A DNA stretch of 64,000 nt. It comes from Symsagittifera roscoffensis (taxonomy: Eukaryota > Xenacoelomorpha > Acoela > Convolutidae). Position numbers and translations under genes: made by a program. Below are positions 19,829-28,823 of the stretch, in pieces; position 1 is the first letter of the stretch, and the number at the start of each line of letters is the position of its first letter. The stretch is from the NCBI RefSeq assembly GCF_963678635.1, contig NC_087065.1, positions 74,099,345 through 74,163,344 of the forward strand, given 5' to 3'. The notes beneath the pieces are model-generated. The model was not told the origin of the DNA. It was given only the letters and a program-made list of their open reading frames with translations, and did not search any database.

Positions 19829-20666
19829 GGTCTTGTCCCAATACTCGTCACGGAGTGTCTTCCTCGTTGTAGGGTCTTCTTGAACCACCGTACCTTGTAC
19901 CACCACTCAAGCTCTAGTAAAATTTTCCCAAAAACCCTCTCTTAAAAGCCAAATGCTGACCCCCCTCTTCTTTTTGGTTGTTTCTATTTCAATGTAGGTG
20001 CGCAGGTATCTTGTGATCACCTGTTCGTATAAAACCAAACACAAATCCTCAATAAAATGCAACAAAAATTTTAAGTAAGAAGAATAATAAAAACAGAAAA
20101 ATGAGCCCACCTAAAATTTAAAGGTGACCAATGTCTACCTTTCGTCTAAAAAAAATGTCTGGTACCTAATTGCCACGCGTTTTCCTCCCCCCACTAGTGA
20201 TCTTATGGGGTATCACAAAAGCTGTCTATATCCGGTCCCCCCTACCAAACCAACCAGCGTACCAGCCTTAACTCGAGTTGGATTTTGGATCTCGACCTAA
20301 TATTACCAACGCGTGTTAATTTCTAATGTAACTAAGTCAACGATGTCGACTAATTAGTTACTCTAATTTCCCCCTTTTTGCAATTTACAACCGCCAACCT
20401 CTAGCCTAACCAGTCCCCCTTCTAACCTCCCCCCTTTCTAGCCCCCCTTCTTAAGCCTAAAAATTACTTTAAGCGCCGGGTGCTAAACCTCTCAAGAGAA
20501 AACCGTAGACCTGTTTCCAGGCCTGCTCAAGTAAAAACGTTCCTCAAAACTGGGGGATTTCGCTTATCCAATTTTACACTTATCTCCTATAATGTAATGT
20601 GGATTCTAACGATACCCGTTCTGCCCAACTTGAGAACTCGAGAATTCCCAAATCCTTCTTGGCTGC

Positions 20667-20866
20667 TTTCCCACTCGACTGGTCACCTGTTCCAGTCCAG
20701 TCTCCTATTGGTTCAACCAAGTGTCCCTGAACCACTTTCCCACTCGGCTGGTCACCTCTTCCAGTCAAGTCTCCTATTGGTTCAGCTCAAGTGTCCCTGA
20801 ACCACTTTCCCACTCGGCTGGTCACCTCTTCCAGTCAAGTCTCCTATTGGTCCAGCTAAGTTCCAA
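20667..20866 (-). repeat. Three tandem copies of a 69-70-bp unit in the leader
   Basis: Units start at 20667, 20736 and 20806 with TTTCCCACTC. Each contains GGTCACCT, CTCCTATTGG and, at the joins, CAAGTGTCCCTGAACCAC. Copies 2 and 3 are nearly identical and copy 1 has a few changes. Confidence 0.95.
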
Positions 20867-20993
20867 GCTATCTGAAAACCCTTGACAACGCCCCACTTCG
20901 GGCACTTTATTCAGTTTACTGGTTTAAATTGCTAGGTTGATCGAAACGATCGAACTTGTAAAACAGTATGGGTATACTATTTAATTAATATAA

Positions 20994-21005
20994 AGGTTTG
21001 ATCCA
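20994..21005 (-). other. Possible primer-binding site of element A
   Basis: The sense strand reads TGGATCAAACC about seven bases inside the proposed LTR end. Primer-binding sites begin TGG because tRNAs end in CCA. I cannot assign the tRNA, and the spacing is larger than usual, so this is tentative. Confidence 0.25.
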
Positions 21006-21012
21006 ACTAATC

Positions 21013-22234
21013 TGGTGTCAAAGTCACTGTCTTTTTTCGTTTTATGGTTTTTGTTCCTTTTTCTATTCTTTTTTGGTTTTTGTTTTGCTTTTTGTCTTTT
21101 TGCTCGTGTTTTTGTCCCCCTAGTTGCCCCCCTTTACTCGGTTAGCTAAGCCTCGTTCGGAGAGCGTACCAGGAAATTTTCTCGAGTTTTCTTAAAAAGC
21201 TATCACGGTACAACCGGAAGGTTTGCACGTTCCTGTCGAACCGTACCGCCGGTACTCTAGAATGGGCATTCAGCCCGAAGCTGTCTCAAGTGGGTTCGAC
21301 TCCGTAGTCTTGATGTCGTAAACACCCAGGAGCGCCATAAAAACACTATGTAACATTCGTCTACTACAGTCACACATGAGGCTTAAGAAAAATAGGCCCT
21401 ATAACTATTGGCTCAGGAGTCAGGGACACTATCTCTTGTGTTTTTCCGCCTCAAATCAGTCGGAGCCAATTCGGTTCGCTTGTGACATGAGACTACGACC
21501 CGTTACAGCTTAAAGGCTACTACTAAAATACCCCCCCACTCTAGAATTAGAAACGTCCCCATACTTATGTCTCTAGATACCCAAAATACATGAACGCCGT
21601 TAAAAACCGGGTCGGAACAATCCGTTAAGTTGCTTTTTTATTAGACAGTGGAACTTTGATCCATTTCAGATGGATCAACCTAAAACTCGCCTTACCTCAG
21701 CATAACAATCATAAAACACACTCTAGAAATTTAAATTAAGGACTCACATGTTGATGCGCTCAAGCACAGGAAGTAATTAAATGGGTGAGCAACTCTAGAA
21801 TTAACTAAAGTAACTAGATAAGTTCAATGTTTATCAGTTTGAATGGTAAGGGTAAGTTTGAACTCAAGAACGAAGTTTTATGTGGACCATTGGGACACTC
21901 AAGCTGTCCACCTTTCCGTCGAAGGTTCACTCTGGTCCAGTTCGAATGATTACTCTCTCGGGAATACTCTGTCTTCTATTTCAGATAGGACAGCTCTACT
22001 CTTGTTCACTATGATGGAAATTGCGAATAGCAATTTCCCACTCGTTTTTATCTGACAACTTTCCCGCAATTGTTCTAAAATTGTTCTCTTTTCTTTTTCT
22101 GATTTTCAGTTATCGCGAGAAAATCGTGCATGACATGTTCCATTCGAAATTTTGAAAAATTAAATTTCACTACAAAATCAAGTGTTTTCTGCTCTTCTCA
22201 AGGTCAAACTTCCAATTATGACCGACTGGCACAA
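21013..22234 (-). repeat. 5' LTR of element A (inner boundary uncertain)
   Basis: The outer end at 22234 is firm (sense TGTGCC) and 21965-22234 is identical to the 3' LTR. A sense AATAAAAAA near 21637-21648 may be the poly(A) signal. The segment 21360-21740 is also conserved in an old inverted copy at 22440-22850. The inner boundary is a guess: at 21013 the plus strand has TG (sense ..CA), with a TGGATCAAACC primer-site-like sequence a few bases further in. If right, the LTR is about 1.2 kb. Confidence 0.6.
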
Positions 22235-22439
22235 TGTTACATAATAGTTTTTACATAATTCAGTGATATTTGTAAAGTTTTGATTAGTTCAATTTTTAAA
22301 AATTTGAAGTAATTATGTGTGTGACACTTTTTATGATCTCTGATCATTTTGTCTAGATAGTTTAGAAATTTTAAAACCTGTAGATGCACAAAATGTGCGA
22401 AAACGTTTGTTTGAATTTGCAATTTTAACGCATTCTCAA

Positions 22440-22860
22440 AATAATTTTATTCACTTGAGTGTGTTTTACATTGTTATATTGAGTTAGGGAGAGTTTTTAG
22501 GTTGATCCATGTGAATTGGATCAAAGTCCACTGTCTAATAAAAAGTAACTATACATAAGGTTCCGACCCTGTTTTCGACGGTGTTCGTATTTTAGGTATT
22601 TCGAGACCTAAGTATGGGGGCGTTTTCATTTTCTAGAGTGGGGGAGGGGGTATTTTGGTAGTGGCCTTTAAGCTGTAACGCGGTTTTTAGTCTCATGTCG
22701 CAAGTGAACCGAATTGGCTCCGACCGCTTGAGGTAGAGAAACGCAAGAGATAGTGTCCCTTACTCTTGAGCCAATTGTTATAGGGCCTCTTTTTCTTTAA
22801 CCTCATATATGACTTAATTAGGCGACTGTTACAACTCTTTTTGTTTAGTTTTATGCTTTT
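22440..22860 (+). repeat. Old diverged LTR fragment in inverted orientation next to element A
   Basis: Read on the plus strand this segment aligns with the sense (minus) strand of the element A LTR at 21740-21360. Shared blocks include GTTGATCCAT, ACTGTCTAATAAAAA, GGCCTTTAAGCTGTAACG and CGAACCGAATTGGCTCCGA-like sequence. Substitutions and small indels are frequent, so it is much older than element A. The pair forms an inverted repeat with arms of about 400 bp across the element boundary. Confidence 0.85.
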
Positions 22861-23989
22861 CCTTAAACTGTTTTTTGTCAGAGCGGAAGGTTCAGAGCGA
22901 AATTTTTTTGCTGAAACGTTTGCTGATTATGTTGGTCTACTGCCTTAAACAGGCCCACCCACGAGCTCCAAAAAAGTCTTTTGTTGTTGTAATATTCATT
23001 AGAGATGGATTGACTTCTTGTGTTTGATAATTCAAGTCTGAGATGAAAAATTCAACTGAAAGAACCGGTTGCGATAATGGCTCCTGCTGAAGCGGCGGCT
23101 TCTTTATTTTTCTGTAAGATAAATGCTCTTCCTGTGGGAAAATTGATTATCTCTAAATTTTTTCTCTTCCCACTTATTTTAGTAGAGAAACAACTAAGGT
23201 TTTGGGCAAAGTCGAATTTTGAAAATCACATTTTTTGTGTTGCATCAGTATAGATAGCAATATCATTCAATATCAAACTCATACCTCCAGCTTTAACTGG
23301 GCTCCTAATTGTTTTTATCTAGACTTACGAAATTGTTGATTCACCTAGTGTTTTTCAACATCCTATTTTTTTCGATTTATGTTTGATATATCTCTATGTT
23401 TGATATATCTCATTCAAGCGAAAATATAGGACAGTTGTAGGGAGGCGATAGAAAATACCACAAATAGTTTTCTAAGGTTCTGTTTGTTTAGTGTCATCTT
23501 CCAGTGTTTTTTCTGTGTTCATCCTTAATGGCTTCCTCTACTCTGTGTCTCTCATGCTTAAGAGTAATGAACGTAGCAAAGACTCTTATATAGGTCTTGC
23601 TGATTTTTTTTTTGTTTCAGGAAAAAGTCTTAAAATATTGATGCACTTTTTGAGTTCAATTGAAATTTATCTGCTGAAAGTGACGTAAATAGCACTCTCC
23701 AAATACGAACGTGGAAATTGCGCGAAAAAACGTGAACGATTTTTAGTTTTGCAAATTGAATAAAAACTTTACCTATCGATCCAGTTTTCTCAAGTTGGGT
23801 TCATATTATCAAAAAAGCGTCAATCATAAATTGTTCTAGAAATTCAAAGAGCTTACAGGGCATCTATTTTTTTCTTTGAAATTCAAAAGTTGAGACTTTT
23901 TCAAGAAAGTCATTGTTTTTTGATGTTCACTTGCGTTCATTACTCTTTTGCAATCTTCGATTGGCTATGTTTTTTTTTATTCGTAACTA
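22861..23989. other. Intergenic stretch with no confirmed gene
   Basis: AT-rich sequence. A short ATG frame at 23078 runs into a donor-like GTAAGA at about 23115, and an acceptor-like TTTGTTTCAG ends near 23621. I could not join these into a frame with the downstream CISD gene, so I do not call an exon. Confidence 0.4.
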
Positions 23990-23999
23990 AATTTTTCAG
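23988..23999 (+). promoter_or_regulatory. Splice or trans-splice acceptor before CISD gene
   Basis: TAAATTTTTCAG ends at 23999, 31 nt before the CISD ATG. This matches the UUUUCAG acceptor consensus typical of nematodes. Because the ORF is complete from its own ATG, this could be a trans-splice site or the end of a 5' UTR intron. Confidence 0.5.
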
Positions 24000-24030
24000 A
24001 TACCTTGCATTGTAAATTGAAACTTCATTT

Positions 24031-24333
24031 ATGTCCGAATTAAGTCTTGATTGCAAGAACGTTGCTTTATTGGGAGCAGTTATGGCAGCGTCTGGAACGC
24101 TTGGGTACTTTGTTGCTATGAAACGATTTTCAAGCTCTGGGCTCATTAACAAAGTTCACCAGAAAACGAAGGCTAAGGTTGTTGATTCTTTCAAAACCAG
24201 TGATATGAGCCAGAAAATGGTTTTCTGTCGATGCTGGCAGTCGAAGAAATTCCCGATGTGCGATGGTGCTCACAATGAACATAACAAAGCTACAGGGGAC
24301 AATGTAGCGCCACTGATAATTGAGAAGGACTGA
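24031..24333 (+). CDS. CISD1-like: CDGSH iron-sulfur domain protein (mitoNEET/CISD1 type)
   Basis: A complete 100-residue protein. Residues about 11-30 form a hydrophobic segment followed by a basic KRF, matching the N-terminal outer-mitochondrial-membrane anchor of mitoNEET. The CDGSH domain carries the 2Fe-2S ligands Cys66, Cys68, Cys77 and His81 in CRCW..KKFPMCDGAH, followed by the family-typical TGDNV.PLII ending. Vertebrate CISD1 is about 108 residues, so this looks full length and single-exon. The family binds a redox-active 2Fe-2S cluster and is linked to mitochondrial iron and redox regulation. The start is the only ATG before the anchor segment. It faces element A tail-on, about 1.8 kb away. 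Confidence 0.95.
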   Translation: MSELSLDCKNVALLGAVMAASGTLGYFVAMKRFSSSGLINKVHQKTKAKVVDSFKTSDMSQKMVFCRCWQSKKFPMCDGAHNEHNKATGDNVAPLIIEKD

Positions 24334-24649
24334 TTAACCCATCAGCTTAACTGAAGCTTGTACTGGAAAAAACTCAGACATTTTATGAGTAATGAGAATT
24401 CTTTGTTCTGTTTCCAATCTCTAGAAATTATTTAACACAGCATTTTTGGATTTGCTCATCTTAGATAAAATATTGAAATTAATTGTAGAAACCGAACAGA
24501 ATTTTCTTATATTTGAACTTTATACTAATAACTTAGAAAAAAATCAATTTACATTCAAACGATATAACCCTGGAAATATAAACTAATTTTGAAAATTTAG
24601 CAGCAGCACTTACTGTAAAAAGGATGTTAATTTTTGTTTTTTAAAGAGT

Positions 24650-24990
24650 GTTGGTGCTCGTTTAGAAGTTTGGCCTCGTCGTTTTTGATGAGCCCCATTC
24701 AAAAGCTCGTTTAGAAGTGTGGTCCCGCCGGACCACCTGAAATCTACTTGGAGTATTTCAAGCGGATGAAAACAAAAGGAAACTTGGGAATTTTTCTTCG
24801 TTAGATTTGCAACTACAGTTTTAAAAATGAAATTATCAAAAGTATCAATTCACTGGCCAAGATTAGAAATTACTTTACATATCTTTTCTGTCAGACTTGT
24901 ATATGGGACCATCGGTAGTTATTCAGAACCATGCTTCTAAACGAGGTTTTAAACGGGACCATTGTTGTTAACGAGTACTAGAGTTCGTAG
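24650..24990. repeat. Fold-back (MITE-like) element downstream of CISD
   Basis: The left side has two copies of CTCGTTTAGAAGT (24657 and 24707), the second followed by GTGGTCCCG. The right side has the inverse, CTTCTAAACGAG near 24937, followed by CGGGACCAT. This imperfect inverted repeat of about 20-30 bp around 230 bp of AT-rich DNA suggests a decayed non-autonomous transposon. Confidence 0.5.
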
Positions 24991-26600
24991 CACTGTGTCG
25001 CAAAGGAAAGGTTAAATGACTTAGGTTTGGAACTTGACGAAAAGTAAAGTTTTGTTCGCACCGACGAAAAGTAAATTTTGTTCAAGATGGTGAATCGTTT
25101 TCTGGTTTTAATACACGCCAACATTTTCGGCTAGTAAATTTCAAACATGAAGTATTTTTTTTTTGCATTAAAGTTCCTTTTTTTGAGATGCATGGTTTCT
25201 GGTTTATTATATAAATATTAACACAGTGAAATTATTTGAAGTTTTAGTTCTTCGGGTGTTTTTAAGGCTTGTGCATTTTAATTTGAAATCAATTCAAGAT
25301 GATGGTGAAGCGTTTTGTTTCTATGTCAAAAATTTTGACTTGACTCTGATGTCGACGAAAGATTGTGGCGCGTGTCGCACGAGATTTGAGAGTATGGTTT
25401 TTTCCGGCTGACATTTTAGGGGAACAAATTCAATTTCGTGTTTTTTTTCGAAACCGGCCTTTCTTTTTTTGTTTTGATCCAGCTCTGTGCCTTGTGTATC
25501 GACTTCATAATTGATTAGTTTGATGCTATAGGGTTATTTTTATAGGCTTTCGGAGTTTTTTCAGATTTTCTTCAAATTGTTTTTTGTGGAAATTGTTTGA
25601 AACTTTTACGTTCATTTGTGTTTCAAAATGTCGCTTTTCAATTGTTCTTTCATTTCGATTTAAGTTTATAGCAAGCAATGGATGAAGCCTTTTCGTATCC
25701 CCAAGTTTTCCTGTAGGACATCCAGTTTGTTTTCTTGGTTGCACAATTTCAAGTATAGTGTTTGAGCTAATTTCAGACTAATTTTGATTTTCTTGACCTA
25801 AATCTTCTTTCGTTTTCGAATTCTTTTCTAAATGATTTCTATAGGAAATGTTATGAGATTCTTCTTTAAGCCCACTTTTTTTTAAAGCAGAAATCAATTT
25901 TTTTTTTCGTGAGACGCATCATCTTTTGAACTTTTTTCGTATCAGCTTTTTTCGTATCGCAAGTGGCGTGAGGCTCAGCTCGCCTCTGTGTAATTTTTAT
26001 TACTAAGTACAGATCTGAAATTGAGTGACTTATAGTTTTTCAATTCAATTTTCAGCTGCTGAATTATAATTCTTATAATTCACGTTTTTACCTTTGCGAG
26101 AAGCAAGAATATTGCCTCTTGAATAACTTTGTTCACAGGACTCATCTTTACTACTGGTGGTACCATGATTCATCGTGAAATCCATTTTCTTATGAACACT
26201 TAGGCTGGAGTTAACGAATACGCCTGGGACGGCAACGGTCCCAGGTTTGAATGTGACCAGGAGCTGTTTTTTTTTCAAACTGGAAATATTCAGTTTCAAA
26301 CAAAATAGTCGGCCTAACATTTGTCTGCTTTGGTTTTGTCGGCTTAGTTGCCACATCTAAGAATCGATCATTTTTAATAAAACATTTGTTGTATTTTCTT
26401 TTAGTGTTTAAACTTTCTCAAAATGATCGATTTGAAATTTAATTTTTACATTTACATACTTTTGCCCACTCAATTTGTTAAAACGTCTTTTTAAAGTTTT
26501 TTGTCTTTTTTTCATAGCTTGCATAGAAAAAACTTTTCGCGAATGGATTCGCAGTTCATGAAATAACTTGAAAAATATCGAGCTTTCAGAGCTGGAATAA
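24991..26600. other. AT-rich intergenic DNA, no gene recognised
   Basis: Only short frames with biased, low-complexity translations. No conserved motif, RNA gene or clear repeat seen. Confidence 0.5.
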
Positions 26601-27745
26601 CTTGGTTAGAAAAACTTAAATTTTTCGTGAAATGATTCAGTCTACGAAATAAATCGGAAAATTTTAAAGTTTTTTAGGTTGAATAGCTTGATTAGAACTA
26701 CTTAAACTTCGCGCAGACCGTTTCAGTTTATGAAGTAATCTGAAATATTTTAAAAGTTTCATCGCTTGATTATTTTGCTTAAGAAAAACCTGTACCTTTT
26801 GCGACCCAAATCGCTTTATGCAATAACTTGAAGTATTCCTTAGCTTGAATAGCTTGCTTAAGAGAAACCGAGTTTTTTGTGAACCGATTTGCTTCATGAG
26901 ACAACTTTAAGTGTCGCTAGCTTGAATAGCTTGCGTAAGAAAATTTCAATTTTTTTGAACTGATTCCTTCTATAAAAACAAATTGAAAAATTTCAAAAAC
27001 TTGATTGAATAGCTTGCATAGAAAACTTTAGCACTTGCAAAGCGTTTGGCTCTATGAAATAATTTGAAGTTTCGTCGCTTGAATAGCTTCCATTAAAATT
27101 TTTTGAAGTTTTCGCAAAAATAATTGCTTTAAACTGGAAATATTCTTCAAACTGGAAATAATCACAAATTAGAGTATTTTCAAGTGTATAGCTCGATTAG
27201 TTCCCTCAGAAAAAAATTCTGTGAAACGGTGTGGTCTTACAACCAACTTGAAATATTTCAAAGATTGATCGCTTGAATGGCTTCAATTGAAAATTTTCAA
27301 CATTTCGCCATCCGGTTTCCTTCATGAAATAACTTGAAATGTTTTAAAGTTTTATTGCTTGAATAGCTTGCGCGGGAACATTTCAACTTCTCGGAAAACG
27401 TATAATTTTGTTCTAGAATACAACTTGAAATGTTTTAAAATTCCATCGCTTGATTAGCTTATTATCAAAAATTTGTTTGCCAACCGATTCACTTCATGAA
27501 ATATTTTGAAATAATCAAAGTTTTGATAGCTTAAATAGTTTGCATAAGAAAAACATTTTTTTTGAACTGATTTTCTCTAAGTCTCATAGGTTGCTAAGAA
27601 AAACTTGAAATTTTCGCGATTCGATACCATCTACTAGTTTACTTGAACTAGTTCATAGCTTGAACAGCTTGTTCGAATTTGATTCGGTCTATGAATTTGC
27701 ATGAAAGTTTGCATTTTTAAGCTCGAATAGCTTGCTTAAAAAAAC
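26600..27745. repeat. Degenerate tandem repeat, period about 82 bp, 13-14 units
   Basis: GCTTGAATAGCTTG-like cores recur near 26681, 26765, 26847, 26924, 27006, 27081, 27190, 27275, 27361, 27452, 27535, 27665 and 27725. Each is followed by a run such as AAGAAAAACTT, then CGATTCGCTTCATGAAATAA, then CTTGAAATATTTTAAAG. Copies differ heavily, so this is an old minisatellite. Confidence 0.8.
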
Positions 27746-28107
27746 TTGAATAGCTCGATCAGGACAACTGTCAACATTTTGCGAGTCATTTTTGCGAGCC
27801 AACATTTTGCCAGTCATAGTGATTGGGGTTAACGTTCCCAAACGCCCTTTGCTGCATTTGCGGTTGTTTCAATTATTATAGTTGCGTGTCCTTGTCAGCG
27901 TTGTAAATCAACTGATGACTATAAGATTGTTCGCTCGTTTGATTTTTCCTCGAGAGCTCCATGTTATTTTTTTCGGATGATTTTATTCATGATTTGTTGA
28001 CGTTCAGTTCCTTTCCTAATATATTCGGTTTTAGTGTATTGCGTAACTCAGCAATTCGCTCAAAAAATTTAATTATCAAGATTTTGGATGACTTAAAAAT
28101 AGTATGG

Positions 28108-28190
28108 GCAGCCATGTGCGTGTGGAGGTAAGGCAAGCGTGCGTCTCTCAGCACGAGGGTTCTGCGTTCGAATCCCATTTTGGTCGCGGT
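28108..28190 (+). repeat. tRNA-like relic or tRNA-derived SINE fragment
   Basis: A B-box-like GTTCGAATCCC lies at about 28168, preceded by a possible anticodon hairpin CGTGC/GCACG. The loop is eight bases and the T stem does not pair, so this is not a functional tRNA. Confidence 0.35.
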
Positions 28191-28823
28191 TGGAGCGGTC
28201 CCAGTGACATCCGCCTCCACAAATAGTCAGCCAAAAGGGAATCAGATCAAAAAGTCGGATTTTTCTTTGGTGACGCACTGTGAAAGGTTTCTTAAAGCAG
28301 TAACGGAAAGTTTTTTTTACCACGAACGATGGGTCTGTAATTGTTTGTTCATAAGACTTATCGCTTGTCTTCTGGACTGCTCGAAATCATCAATTTGCTG
28401 TATAATGTAAGCAGTTTAAACAACTGATTCTGCTCATTTAGTGCTCATGTATAACGTCCATGTTTGAGACAAGGATGAATGCTTAGAGTCGGCATGATTC
28501 AAAAAATGTTTATACGCTTAAATTTCTGAAGTTCCCTTTAGAACAATCGCAGCCGCTGTATGTTATTTTTTGCGCAAGGACTTAAAAAGGTTTCTATCCC
28601 AAGAAGGTTTCCATCCCTTTTGTGTTTTCGTGTCTTTAATACTAAAGCTCTCTGTGAACAGAAGGTGATGCCCAACAATGGTTGTGTCATCTATTCTAGA
28701 TTGCATCGAGAACTTTTACTCGGCGATCAATTGTTTGCTCAATTTGTCTAAGCTAAAGAGTTAGTTTGATGTTATGCAGTAGATCTCAACTTTGTCGCTT
28801 AAGTGTCTTAACTGTAATAAACA

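Larger units (their letters stand above)
18966..21012 (-). other. Leader of element A between 5' LTR and Gag start
   Basis: About 2 kb without a credible gene. It is largely repeats: a 14-bp array (19232-19828), three 69-70-bp units (20667-20866) and pyrimidine-rich tracts. Apparent ORFs inside the 14-bp array are by-products of its periodicity. The RNA leader is unusually long and may hold packaging or translation signals. Confidence 0.6.
1..22234 (-). mobile_element. Giant Ty3/gypsy-like LTR retroelement, copy A (left LTR cut by window edge)
   Basis: The element reads on the minus strand. Bases 1-270 are identical to 21965-22234, and both copies end on the plus strand in ..GGCACA, so the sense-strand LTR begins TGTGCC. 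Between them lie a repeat-rich leader, an uninterrupted Gag-Pol, ORF2, ORF3 and a purine-rich tract directly abutting the 3' LTR. The part in the window is already 22.2 kb, much longer than the usual 5-7 kb for Ty3/gypsy elements. The extra length comes from two large ORFs downstream of integrase and a leader of about 2 kb. The intact reading frames and identical LTR ends point to recent transposition. The target-site duplication cannot be tested because the outer end of the 3' LTR lies outside the window. Confidence 0.93.

Noticed and set aside
19259-19945. Several frames of 70-115 codons on both strands with SQDYCPK- or LGTVVLGQ-like repeats
   Set aside because: They are produced by the 14-bp minisatellite; all frames are open because the unit lacks stops.
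21280-21312. GGGTTCGACTCC as part of a tRNA or a primer-binding site
   Set aside because: It resembles a T-loop, but no paired stem or CCA end is found at the expected distance.
23078-23115. First coding exon of the CISD gene
   Set aside because: Joining it to the acceptor at 23999 puts the CISD frame out of phase, and the CISD ORF is already complete with its membrane anchor.
25226-25411. Small gene of 61 codons
   Set aside because: AT-rich region, no conserved motif, no neighbouring splice or start signals that set it apart from other random frames.
28108-28190. Functional tRNA gene
   Set aside because: The T stem does not pair and the anticodon loop has eight bases; at most a tRNA-derived relic.
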